Part shown: positions 8,416 to 16,322 of the stretch, one piece after another
Layout: the number at the start of each line of letters is the position of its first letter
Numbering within the stretch: position 1 is the first letter of the stretch
Source of the DNA: DATATV01 sp035551355
GTDB taxonomy: Bacteria > Actinomycetota > Actinomycetes > Mycobacteriales > Pseudonocardiaceae
Direction: 5' to 3'
Assembly: GCA_035551355.1 (NCBI GenBank)
Contig: DASZNF010000038.1
Span: 1 to 64,000, forward strand
DNA: 64,000 bases
The notes under the pieces: model-generated
Seen by the model: the letters and a program-made list of their open reading frames with translations, nothing else
Told to the model about the DNA's origin: nothing
The model's database searches: none
Position numbers and translations under genes: made by a program

Positions 8416-9339
8416 ATGTCCATCAGCGCCCCGGCCATCGACATCCGGCGCATCGCGGGCAACATCGGCGCCGAGATCACGGGTGTCCGCGTTGCCGCGG
8501 ACCTTCCCGGCGACGTCTTCGGCATCATCCGGCAGGCTCTGCACGAGCACAAGGTGGTCTTCTTCCGCGGTCAGGGCCACCTCGACGATGCGGAGCAGGC
8601 CGGCTTCGCCCGCCAGTTCGGCGAGCTGACCACGGCGCACCCGACCGTGCCGGGCATCGAGCAGGCGCCGCAGGTTCTCGAGCTGGATGCACAGCGGGGC
8701 GGTGGGAAGGCGAACGCCTGGCACACCGACGTCACGTTCGTCGACCGGCCGCCCGCGGTCTCCGTACTGCGCGCAATCACCCTGCCTCCGTATGGGGGCG
8801 ACACCACCTGGGCCAATACCGTGACCGCCTACCAGAGCCTCGCGCCCCAACTGCGGACCCTGGCCGAAGGCCTCCGGGCGCTGCACACCAACGAGTACGA
8901 CTACGCGGAGCAGTCCGGCGGCGGCGTGGGCGCCAAGTCCGACCGCGACGAGCGGCACCACCGTGAGGTCTTCCTGTCCACGATCTATCAGACCGAGCAC
9001 CCCGTGGTGCGCGTTCACCCGGAGACCGGCGAGCGCGCCCTGCTGCTCGGCCAGTTCGTCAAGCGCATCCTCGGGGTGTCCGGGTCCGATTCGCGGTACC
9101 TGTTCGAGCTCTTCCAGCGGCACGTCAGGCGGCTGGAGAACACCGTCAGGTGGCGCTGGGCACCAGGCGATCTCGCGGTCTGGGACAACCAGGCGACCCA
9201 GCATTACGCGATCGACGACTACGCCGATCTGCCCCGGCGGATGCACCGGGTCACGGTCGCCGGAGACGTTCCGGCTGGAGTGGACGGACAGCGAAGCTCC
9301 GCCGTAAAGGGTGAGTCTTCCGCCTACATCCCGGCCTGA
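8416..9339 (+). CDS. TauD/TfdA-family Fe(II)/2-oxoglutarate dioxygenase
   Basis: Non-haem iron dioxygenase of 307 residues. The iron triad is present: H103 and D105 in AWHTDVTF and H263 in NQATQHYAIDDY. The 2-oxoglutarate-binding Arg lies in PRRMHRVTVAGD. Family members hydroxylate the carbon next to a sulfonate or sulfate ester, or cleave aryl ether acids, so that sulfite or the acid leaves. The blocks EIRGVR-like AEITGVRV and HKVVFFRGQ are standard. Start ATG 8416 has a near-perfect ribosome site AGGAGGGA at 8403-8410. The C-terminus carries about 20 extra Ser/Ala residues. The next gene, on the opposite strand, is an SsuD-like monooxygenase, which suggests organosulfur use; substrate remains open. 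Confidence 0.88.
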   Translation: MSISAPAIDIRRIAGNIGAEITGVRVAADLPGDVFGIIRQALHEHKVVFFRGQGHLDDAEQAGFARQFGELTTAHPTVPGIEQAPQVLELDAQRGGGKANAWHTDVTFVDRPPAVSVLRAITLPPYGGDTTWANTVTAYQSLAPQLRTLAEGLRALHTNEYDYAEQSGGGVGAKSDRDERHHREVFLSTIYQTEHPVVRVHPETGERALLLGQFVKRILGVSGSDSRYLFELFQRHVRRLENTVRWRWAPGDLAVWDNQATQHYAIDDYADLPRRMHRVTVAGDVPAGVDGQRSSAVKGESSAYIPA

Positions 9340-9388
9340 CACCCGCAGGCCATCCGCCCGCCGCACCGCCGCACCGCTCTCCAACGGG

Positions 9389-9431
9389 GATCTGGGTCGA
9401 GTTCTCCGCAGCGGACAACTCGACCCAGATC
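9389..9431. terminator. strong bidirectional terminator-like inverted repeat
   Basis: Perfect 15-base arms (9389-9403 starting GATCTGGGTCGAGTT, and 9417-9431 ending CCCAGATC) enclose a 13-base centre that itself pairs (TCCGC/GCGGA), so nearly the whole 43 bases form one long hairpin. It sits between two convergent genes (the TauD-like gene ending at 9339 and the LLM monooxygenase ending at 9504), the expected place for a shared terminator. No U-run follows on either side, as is common in actinobacteria. Confidence 0.7.
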
Positions 9432-9503
9432 ATGGGGCGGCGGCCCGGACCGCGCCTTTACCCAGACGTCGCCCCCGCGCGGGCGGGCTGGGCGGTGCGA
9501 GGC

Positions 9504-10571
9504 TCAGCGGGGGAGAAGTGGAGCGTGGTCGAGGTGCGGGAGGACGTGGCGGGCGAACAGGTCGGCTTCGGCGGCGTGCGGGTAGCCGGACAGGATGAAC
9601 GCCTCCATGCCGATTTCCTGGTAAGCGCGCAGCTTGGTGAGGACCTGGCCGGGATCGCCGACGATGGCCGCGCCCGCGCCGGAGCGGGCCCGGCCGATCC
9701 CGGTCCACAGGTTGGCCTCGACGAAGCCGTCGGCATCGGCGTCGGTCCGCATCTCGGCCTGCCGGACGTTGCCGGCCGAGGTGGTGTCCAGCGAGCGGGC
9801 CCGGATCTTCTCTCCGGCTTCACCCTCCAATTTGGACACCAGCCGCCGCGCCGCATCCACCGCCTGCCCCTCGGTGTCCCGCACGATCACGTGTACCCGG
9901 TAGCCGAATCGCAGTTCACGCTGATAGTTCGCCGCCCGCTTGCGCATGTCCGCCAGCACGCCCGCCACCCCGTCCAGGGTGTCGGGCCACATCAGGAACA
10001 CGTCCGCCGCCTGCGCGGCCACATCGCGCGCGGCCTCGGACAGGCCACCGAAGTAGAACGGCGGGCAGCCGCCGGCAGTCGGGCAGATGCGCGGCGGATC
10101 CAGTGTGACATCAAGGAATTCGCCGTGGTGCTCGACGTGCTCACCGTTGAGCAGAGCACGCAGCACCCGCATGATCTCCAGGGTGCGGCCGTAGCGGGCG
10201 GCCGAGGCCATCGGCTGGCCGGGCAGCTCCGAGGAGATGATGTTGATGGTCAGCCGGCCGCCCGTGATCTGGTCGATGGTGGCCAGCTGGCGGGCCAGTT
10301 GCGGCGCCCACATCTCCCCCATCCGCACCGCGACCAGCAACTGGATGCGCCGGGTCAGCGCGGCGATGGCCGAGGCGAAGGCGACCGAGTCGATGCCCAT
10401 GGTGTAGCCCGAGGGCAGTAACAGGTTGTCGAATCCGCCTTCCTCGGCTCGCAGCGCGATGCCTCGGCAGTGCTCCCAGCTCGACCACAGCGCCGGATCG
10501 CTGACCCCGAGGAACTCGTAGTCGTCGTCGCACAGCGCGGCGAACCAGGAAACCTCGCAGTCCGCGGTCAC
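9504..10571 (-). CDS. SsuD/SmoC-like flavin-dependent sulfonate monooxygenase (LLM class)
   Basis: Bacterial-luciferase-fold monooxygenase that uses FMNH2 and O2. The 355-residue protein resembles alkanesulfonate monooxygenase throughout: LLVAVRMGEMWAPQLARQ (SsuD: LVALRPSVTSPTVAARQ), GRLTINIISSELPGQ, CPPFYFGGLSEAARDVAAQ, LRFGYRVHVIVRDTEGQA, the ANLWTGIGRARSGAGAAIVG block and the C-terminal FILSGYPHAAEAD. This subfamily releases sulfite from alkyl sulfonates or, as SmoC, from sulfoquinovose. GTG start at 10571 overlaps the sugar-porter stop by four bases, so transporter and oxygenase are coupled. That favours a sugar-like sulfonate substrate. No flavin reductase gene is adjacent, so FMNH2 must come from elsewhere. 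Confidence 0.85.
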   Translation of the reverse strand: MTADCEVSWFAALCDDDYEFLGVSDPALWSSWEHCRGIALRAEEGGFDNLLLPSGYTMGIDSVAFASAIAALTRRIQLLVAVRMGEMWAPQLARQLATIDQITGGRLTINIISSELPGQPMASAARYGRTLEIMRVLRALLNGEHVEHHGEFLDVTLDPPRICPTAGGCPPFYFGGLSEAARDVAAQAADVFLMWPDTLDGVAGVLADMRKRAANYQRELRFGYRVHVIVRDTEGQAVDAARRLVSKLEGEAGEKIRARSLDTTSAGNVRQAEMRTDADADGFVEANLWTGIGRARSGAGAAIVGDPGQVLTKLRAYQEIGMEAFILSGYPHAAEADLFARHVLPHLDHAPLLPR

Positions 10572-11965
10572 CGGGCGGCCTCCGCGCTGGCGACCGAGGG
10601 CGACTCGACGCCGACCAGTTCCTGCTCGATCCGTTCCAGCGACTTGCCTTTCGTCTCCGGCACCACCGCGATGGCGAACCCGAACGCCACCAGCCCGATG
10701 ATGGCGAACAGGAAGAACACCTGCCCGGTGCCGATGGCCAGCAACACCGGGAAGAACAGGCCCACCAACAGGTTTCCGGCCCAGTTGACGAAGGTGGACA
10801 CCGCCATCGCCGGTTCCCGCACGCTCAGCGGGAAGATCTCGCCCAGCATGATCCAGGCCATGCCGCCCCAGCTCAGCGAGAAACTGATCTTGAACCAGGC
10901 CAGTGCGATGATCGCGACCCAGCCCGCCGCGCCGCCGCCCTTGAGACCGGCGGTGAAGAACACCACGCCCAGCGCGGCCATGGCCACCGCCATGCTCAGC
11001 GCGCCGAAGATCAGCGGGCGCCTGCGACCGATCTTGTCCACCAAGAACAACATCAGCACGGTCGCGGCCACGGTCACCGCGCCGAGCCCGGCGTTGGCGA
11101 TCAGCGCGGCCGAGTCGGCGAAACCAAGCGTCTTCAGGATGGTCGGCGCGTAGTAGATGATCGTGTTGATACCGATGACCTGTTGCAGGAACGCGATTCC
11201 CACGCCGATCAACAGCACCCGGCGCACCCGGCGGTTGCGCAGCAGCGCACCGATCCGGCTGCGCGTCTGGCCCGCGGCCAGCACCTGCTGGATCTCGGCG
11301 AACTGGGCGTCGACCTGATCCGCGTCGTTGCGCCCGGCCAGCACCGCCCGCGCCTCGGCCGCCCGGCCGTGTTTCACCAGCCAGCGCGGGCTTTCCGGCT
11401 GGAAGTAGACCCCGATGACCAACGCGATCGCCGGCACCACGGCCAGGCCGAAGGCGATCCGCCACTGTCCGGTGTGGTCCAGTCCGAGGTTGACCAGGTA
11501 GGCGATCAGGATGCCGCTGGAGATCATCAGCTGGTTCATGCCGGACAGCGCGCCCCGCAGTCGCGCGGGCGCGATCTCGGACAGGTAGATCGGCACCGCC
11601 ATGGACAACGCGCCGACCGCGAGGCCCATCACCACCCGGCCGGTGATGATCACCCCGACGTTCGCGGCGCTGGCCGCGATCAGTGAGCCGATCCCGAACA
11701 CCGTGCCGGAGACCAGCACCAGCCAGCGCCGGCCGAACCGGTCGGCCAGCGGCGATGCGGCCAGCGCGCCGACCATGCAGCCCACCAGCAGCGAGCTGGT
11801 GACGAAGCCCTGCGCCAGCGGACTGAGGTCGAACTCCTTTTTGATCAACAACAACGCACCGGCGACAACGCCGAGGTCGTAGCCGAACAGCAGGCCACCC
11901 AGCGCGCCGAACACGTAGGTGGCCGCGCCACGTCGCCGGGTGACGGCCCGGTCGTCGGTTGTCAT
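10568..11965 (-). CDS. MFS sugar porter family transporter
   Basis: Twelve-helix proton symporter of 465 residues. Sugar-porter signatures are present: FGYDLGVVAGAL in helix 1, the loop motif GRRWLVL after helix 2, YLSEIAPARLRGALSGMNQL after helix 4, PESPRWLVKHGR at the end of helix 6, QQVIGINTIIYYAP in helix 7, DKIGRRRPLI after helix 8, and the C-terminal PETKGKSLERIE. These match galactose, xylose and arabinose H+ symporters. ATG at 11965 gives a normal N-terminus. The gene precedes and overlaps the SsuD-like monooxygenase gene, so the transported compound may be a sulfonated sugar; this is inference from coupling only. Confidence 0.92.
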   Translation of the reverse strand: MTTDDRAVTRRRGAATYVFGALGGLLFGYDLGVVAGALLLIKKEFDLSPLAQGFVTSSLLVGCMVGALAASPLADRFGRRWLVLVSGTVFGIGSLIAASAANVGVIITGRVVMGLAVGALSMAVPIYLSEIAPARLRGALSGMNQLMISSGILIAYLVNLGLDHTGQWRIAFGLAVVPAIALVIGVYFQPESPRWLVKHGRAAEARAVLAGRNDADQVDAQFAEIQQVLAAGQTRSRIGALLRNRRVRRVLLIGVGIAFLQQVIGINTIIYYAPTILKTLGFADSAALIANAGLGAVTVAATVLMLFLVDKIGRRRPLIFGALSMAVAMAALGVVFFTAGLKGGGAAGWVAIIALAWFKISFSLSWGGMAWIMLGEIFPLSVREPAMAVSTFVNWAGNLLVGLFFPVLLAIGTGQVFFLFAIIGLVAFGFAIAVVPETKGKSLERIEQELVGVESPSVASAEAAR

Positions 11966-12088
11966 CGATCCAGTTTGCATCCCCGGACCAGCGTGGACCA
12001 GACCATCTCGCATGCTGGCAGCCCGCGCTGTCCGCATGCGGCCCCGTCTCCGGCGGCGGCGTCGGCACCGGAGACGAGCTCGACCTGG

Positions 12089-12496
12089 CTACCTGCCGAT
12101 CACGAACTCGGCCACGGACAGCGGCCGGTTCACAATCCGGACGTCACCGATGAAGCCGTGGAAGATCGCGCTGACGTTCCCGCCGTACTGGTAGCCACCC
12201 AGCGCCCACGGCAGCCCGAGCGCGGCCAGGCCGTTGCCGGTGGTCGACGGGTTGTCCACGGTCGGGCAGCCCTGCACGTAGAGCGTGGTGTGCTTGCCGT
12301 CGTTGACCACGGCCACGTGCCACCACTGATCCTCGGGCAGGCCGTGGCTCCAGTTGGTGGTGGGCGCCTGCTGGTTGAGCGGGTAGGCGTTGAACTGGAA
12401 CTCCCGCAGACTGGAGATGCTCAGCGCCCGGCGGTGCGCAGGAAGGATCGGCGGTTCGAACCCTGCGCCGGTGCGTTGGCCCCATCGTGACGACAC
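12089..12496 (-). pseudogene. LamG-domain C-terminal remnant
   Basis: A 135-codon frame whose last 105 residues form the second half of a concanavalin-like LamG domain: WWHVAVVNDGKHTTLYVQGC followed by FHGFIGDVRIVNRPLSVAEF, the strand-turn-strand ending of such domains. In related actinobacterial proteins this domain is the tail of a much larger secreted phosphoesterase. Here the first 28 residues are Arg/Pro-rich and unrelated, with no signal peptide and no catalytic part, and the flanking DNA holds no missing half. I therefore read it as the 3' end of a deleted gene. Some fragment could still be expressed. Confidence 0.6.
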
Positions 12497-12614
12497 ATAA
12501 CGTGCCCCTTCACTCGAATGGTGGAGTGATGATCGGGTCGCACGCTACGACGGATCGGCCAATGGCAGACGAACACAATGCAACGGGTGCCGATCGGCTA
12601 CGTGACCCCGATGT

Positions 12615-14534
12615 TCACGAACCGACCGCGTTGGGCTCTTCGGCGTAAGCCATGGCCTGCAGGGCGAACAGCTCGCGGTAGCGGGTGGGCGCGGCCATCA
12701 GTTCGGGGTGCGTGCCCTGTTCCACGATCCGGCCCTCGTCCAGCACCAGGATCCGGTCGGCCTGGCGGATGTTGGCCAGCCGGTGGGTGATCAGCACGGT
12801 GATCCGGTTGTGCCCGTTGTGCCGCACGGCCTGCCGCAGCCCCTTGAACGCGCGCGCCTCGGCCTTGGCGTCCAGCGCGGCGCTGGGCTCGTCGGCGATC
12901 AGGATGTCGCCGTCGCGGTAGATGCCGCGGGCGATGGCCAGTCGCTGCCACTGCCCGCCGGACAGGTCCTGGCCGCAGGAGAACGAGCGGGACAGCAACG
13001 TGTCCGGACCCTCGGGCAGCGCGTCGATCAGTTCCCGCGCGGCGGACAGCTCGACGGCCTCGGTCCACCGTTTCGAGTCCGGATCGTCGGCGTCCAACCG
13101 TCCGATGCGGACATTCGTTTCGGCGGTGGTCGGCCACTGAGCGGGTTCCTGGGCGATCAACGCGATCCGTTCGTGGACCCGAGAGCAATCCATAGTGGAC
13201 ACATCGACGCCGTTCCAGGTGACCACGCCCTCGGTCGGCAGGTACAGCCCGCAGATGACCTTGCCCAGTGTGGTTTTGCCGGAACCGTTCTCGCCGACCA
13301 GTGCCACCACCTCGCCGGCCCGCAGGGTCAGGTCGATCTCGCGCAGCGCGGGCTCTTCCCGGCCGGGATAGCGGAACGACACTCCGCGCAGGGCGACCGT
13401 GTGCGGAGGCTCGCGCAGTTCGGCGGTGGCCGGTGGGCGGCGCCGGGACGCGGCGGCCTCGTGCAACTGTTGCAGGAAGCCGAGAAAGAACGACTGGTCG
13501 TACAGGGAGTTGATCGATCGCAGCGTGCTGGACAGGGCGCCGGACGCGGTCCGCATGGCGATCGCGGCGGTGCCGGCCAGCGCGAGGGCCAGCGTGCCGG
13601 AGTAGAGCAGCAGGCCGAGTACCAGGTAGGCCACCCCGGTTCCGGCGCCGGACAGGAACTGTCCGGCCAGCTGGATGATCGACTGTGTGCGCTGGGTGCG
13701 CAGCTGGTTGTCCAGCTGCTCGACCGACACGCTTTCGTACTCGGCCAGCAGATGCGGGGTCAGCGTGCAGCTGTAGCGTTCGGTGGCCTGGTCCCGGTCG
13801 GTGAGCAGCGTGCGCAGAATCACCTGCCTGCGCCGTTGGTCGGCATTGGACAGGAAGTTCAGATAGGACAGCCGGGCCACCCGCCGGGCCGACCAGGCGT
13901 CCAGACCGGCCACCAGCAACAGCGCGGGCATCAGCAGCGGATTGAGCAACGACACCGCCACCAGCGCGCCGATCAGCGACACCAGCCCGGTAAGCACGCT
14001 GATCACCCCGGTGATGGTGCTGCTGATCGCCGACACCGCGCGCTGCCCGGTCTGCCGCAGCAGATCGAGGAAATCCGCGTCGTCAAAGGCGATCAGCTCG
14101 ACCGCGGCGACCGCCCGGACCAGCTCCAGGTCCGCGGTGAGGCTCACCCGCGGAATGAGTCCCCGCTGGGCCGCCTGGGTCACCGCACCGAGGCCCGCGC
14201 GCGCCCCGTAGGCCAGCGCGACCACGGCGAGGGCGGGCAGCGCGGCCACCACCCGGCGCGGGGTGGGCCCGCCCAGCAGCAACTGGTTGAGCACGTTCGA
14301 GGTGGCCAGCAGGCCGAAGGTGGTGACCGCGCCGGAGGCGAGCTGGGACAGCAGGGTGATCAGCGCCAGCTTGGGCGAGCCGCGCCAGACCAGTCGCACC
14401 GTGGCCGACACGGTGCCGGGAAAGGCGCGCAGCGTCTGCCAGCCGGTGGCTTCCATGCGGCGCCGCGCCCACGGTGGTGGCTCGGCGGCTTCCGCCCCCA
14501 CCAGCGGACGCCGATGTCCGGCGGAATTCGTCAT
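12615..14534 (-). CDS. ABC exporter half-transporter (fused membrane and ATPase domains)
   Basis: 639-residue type IV ABC protein. Residues about 45-340 form six membrane helices (stretches such as ALAVVALAYGARAGLGAV and PLLMPALLLVAGLDAW). The nucleotide-binding domain has Walker A GENGSGKTT, Q-loop IALIAQEPAQW, signature LSGGQ, Walker B DILIADEPSAALD and the switch His in ITVLITHRLANI. It should act as a homodimer or with a partner not in the window; transported compound is unknown. No peptidase domain or precursor peptide is next to it. ATG at 14534 is the first in-frame start giving a typical soluble N-terminus. Confidence 0.9.
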   Translation of the reverse strand: MTNSAGHRRPLVGAEAAEPPPWARRRMEATGWQTLRAFPGTVSATVRLVWRGSPKLALITLLSQLASGAVTTFGLLATSNVLNQLLLGGPTPRRVVAALPALAVVALAYGARAGLGAVTQAAQRGLIPRVSLTADLELVRAVAAVELIAFDDADFLDLLRQTGQRAVSAISSTITGVISVLTGLVSLIGALVAVSLLNPLLMPALLLVAGLDAWSARRVARLSYLNFLSNADQRRRQVILRTLLTDRDQATERYSCTLTPHLLAEYESVSVEQLDNQLRTQRTQSIIQLAGQFLSGAGTGVAYLVLGLLLYSGTLALALAGTAAIAMRTASGALSSTLRSINSLYDQSFFLGFLQQLHEAAASRRRPPATAELREPPHTVALRGVSFRYPGREEPALREIDLTLRAGEVVALVGENGSGKTTLGKVICGLYLPTEGVVTWNGVDVSTMDCSRVHERIALIAQEPAQWPTTAETNVRIGRLDADDPDSKRWTEAVELSAARELIDALPEGPDTLLSRSFSCGQDLSGGQWQRLAIARGIYRDGDILIADEPSAALDAKAEARAFKGLRQAVRHNGHNRITVLITHRLANIRQADRILVLDEGRIVEQGTHPELMAAPTRYRELFALQAMAYAEEPNAVGS

Positions 14535-14665
14535 GGCGGCAGCATGCCGCGAAGTGATGCTCGCGCGCATCAGGTTATTTCCCGAGACGGCTCGTCACAG
14601 CCTCCGGAAACTGCCCGGTATTTCCACCGGGAATGCGGCCTCTTTTTTCGGGAAAGGGGTGCATC

Positions 14666-15052
14666 ATGACGACGCCGTCGAGCCCGCGACCGCCGGTGCC
14701 GCCGATCGCACTGCACGCGCTGGCCGTGCTGTTCGCGGCGGTGCTGTCGGTGTTGGTGGCCTCCGCGTGGCTGCCCACCGGGCCGGATCTGTCCTCGGCC
14801 TATTCCACCGTCGGCACCGGGCTGGTCGGTCTGGTGGTCAACCGGCACGGCTCGACCCTGCCGTGGCAACGGTGGCTGAGCCGGGCCTGGGACGTGCTGG
14901 TGGTGCTGGCGATAGCCAGTTCCGTGGCGACGGGTGTGGCGATGTTCGTGCCGGGTACCAACCACGCGCACGCCGGTGCCGCGTTCGTGGCCGCATTGGC
15001 CGCGCTGGCCGGACTTTTCCTCAACACCGCGCGGTTGATGCCGGGAATCTGA
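14666..15052 (+). CDS. small multi-pass membrane protein
   Basis: 128-residue protein with a short Pro-rich cytosolic start (TTPSSPRPPVPP) and three clear membrane segments: IALHALAVLFAAVLSVLVASAW, a middle segment around VLVVLAIASSVATGVAMFV, and AAFVAALAALAGLFLNTA. Ribosome site GGAAAGGGG at 14651-14659 supports ATG 14666. No family was recognised. It ends one base from the convergent small membrane protein gene, and the two may have related roles. Confidence 0.7.
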   Translation: MTTPSSPRPPVPPIALHALAVLFAAVLSVLVASAWLPTGPDLSSAYSTVGTGLVGLVVNRHGSTLPWQRWLSRAWDVLVVLAIASSVATGVAMFVPGTNHAHAGAAFVAALAALAGLFLNTARLMPGI

Positions 15053-15053
15053 C

Positions 15054-15416
15054 TTACGCCGCCGGGGGCGGTCCGGACTGCGTCCGCAGCGCGGTCAACG
15101 CCTTGAGGATGTCGGCCCGCTGTTGCTTGGCCTCGCCCAGGGCGCTCCAGGCGAAGCAGGCCAGCGCGGAGAAGAATGTCACCCCGGCGAACACGCCGAA
15201 CACCACCGCCCGCAGGTCCCCGTTCGCCGCGACGGAGTGGATGCCCGGCGTGGCCACGTACTGCTGATAGGTCTCCCAGACCGGCTGCCCGGCCGGGGCG
15301 ACCGCCCCCGTCAGCGCCGAGAACAGTGAGGCCACGATCAACAGCGCGGTGGCGACCAACAGGGCCACGCCCGCACCCTTCCATCTCTGCGGAGTCATGT
15401 CCGAATCGTGCCGCAT
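15054..15416 (-). CDS. small two-helix membrane protein
   Basis: 120 residues with two membrane segments, GAGVALLVATALLIVASLFSAL near the N-terminus and VFGVFAGVTFFSALACFAW in the centre. Between them is an extracytoplasmic stretch of about 35 residues; after them comes a charged cytosolic tail with GEAKQQRADILKAL, which could form a short coiled coil. No family recognised. The start is uncertain: ATG at 15416 or ATG at 15398; neither has a strong ribosome site. It converges on the preceding small membrane gene. Confidence 0.65.
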   Translation of the reverse strand: MRHDSDMTPQRWKGAGVALLVATALLIVASLFSALTGAVAPAGQPVWETYQQYVATPGIHSVAANGDLRAVVFGVFAGVTFFSALACFAWSALGEAKQQRADILKALTALRTQSGPPPAA

Positions 15417-15455
15417 CGGCGATTGGCTGTGGCGGCAATCGGTAACTTTCCGGCC

Positions 15456-16256
15456 TCAGTGGTGCCCCGGCAATGGCGTGTGACCGCCGTCGGGCTCGTC
15501 GTTCAGTCCCATCTGGACCGCGCGGCGGATCTGTTCCCGGTTCTCGGTGACCACCGTGGTGACGAACGCGTCCATCCGCGGATCGGCCAGCACCTCCAGC
15601 AACACCCGGAAGGACAGGTCCACCACGGCCCCCACGATCTCGTCGTGGAAGGGCAGGTGCTTCAGGCGGCCCAGCTGCCGGTCCTCGGCGATCTTCTCGG
15701 TGATGATCGCCCGCAGTTCGTCCTTGTGCTCAGCGATGGACTGGGCCAGGTTCTCCGAATAGTTGCCGGTCTGCAGGACCTTCACGACCTCGTCGAGCAC
15801 CGCGACGGTCACCGGCTTGCGCACGGCGGCCACGATCGGATCGGTCAGCTTGTCCACCAGCCGGTAGGTGAACTGCTCTCCCACCGCCCGGTCGGCCGCG
15901 CGCCCGGCCCGCACCAGTAGCAGCACCACGGTGACGAACCGGTGGCTGATCAACGCCGGATGGGCCACCGGCAGCATGGCGAACAACTCGTACCAGTTGC
16001 GGGCCAGGAATCGCCGGTTCCACCGGCGTTTGCGCCAGCGCCACAGGAATTCGGCCAGGAAGATCGCGCAGACGACACAGTCCGCGGTGAAGATCAGCAG
16101 GCCGATCCGCCAGATCGGCTCTTCGAGTACCAGATAGCCGAGCAAGCCGACCGACACGACCGCGAACGCCAGCATGATCCAGTCGTCGGCGTGCACGTTG
16201 CCGGGCAGGATCCCGCTGTTCAACTCCGGTTCGCGAGCGTCACGCTGGGCGGCCAC
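15456..16256 (-). CDS. voltage-sensor-like ion transport membrane protein
   Basis: 266 residues. The N-terminal half has membrane segments including DWIMLAFAVVSVGLLGYLVL, IGLLIFTADCVVCAIFLAEF and a basic helix VTVVLLLVRAGRAADRAV, resembling the S1-S4 bundle of ion transporter proteins, with acidic residues in S2-S3 and spaced Arg in S4. No pore selectivity filter is evident, so it may be a stand-alone voltage-sensor domain rather than a channel. The C-terminal 130 residues are soluble and helical (VAAVRKPVTVAVLDEVVKVL). Function unknown; the name rests on the fold pattern. Confidence 0.7.
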   Translation of the reverse strand: MAAQRDAREPELNSGILPGNVHADDWIMLAFAVVSVGLLGYLVLEEPIWRIGLLIFTADCVVCAIFLAEFLWRWRKRRWNRRFLARNWYELFAMLPVAHPALISHRFVTVVLLLVRAGRAADRAVGEQFTYRLVDKLTDPIVAAVRKPVTVAVLDEVVKVLQTGNYSENLAQSIAEHKDELRAIITEKIAEDRQLGRLKHLPFHDEIVGAVVDLSFRVLLEVLADPRMDAFVTTVVTENREQIRRAVQMGLNDEPDGGHTPLPGHH

Positions 16257-16280
16257 GCCCGATCATGGCATGCCCGCCCG

Positions 16281-16308
16281 CCGGGGCCGTGGTGTGACAC
16301 GGCCCCGG
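16281..16308 (-). terminator. terminator hairpin after the alcohol dehydrogenase gene
   Basis: Perfect 10-base arms CCGGGGCCGT (16281-16290) and ACGGCCCCGG (16299-16308) with an 8-base loop. It lies 15 bases past the stop of the alcohol dehydrogenase gene and before the start of the ion-transport gene on the same strand, so it should separate the two transcripts. Confidence 0.7.
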
Positions 16309-16322
16309 GGGGCGGAGCCGGG

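Noticed and set aside
9504..12068. Single 854-residue protein spanning monooxygenase and transporter region
   Set aside because: Only the last 355 residues are protein-like; the rest is an out-of-frame reading of the sugar-porter gene, which is real in another frame.
15054..15416. Toxin-antitoxin or holin pair with the convergent small membrane protein at 14666
   Set aside because: The genes converge rather than forming an operon, and neither shows toxin features.
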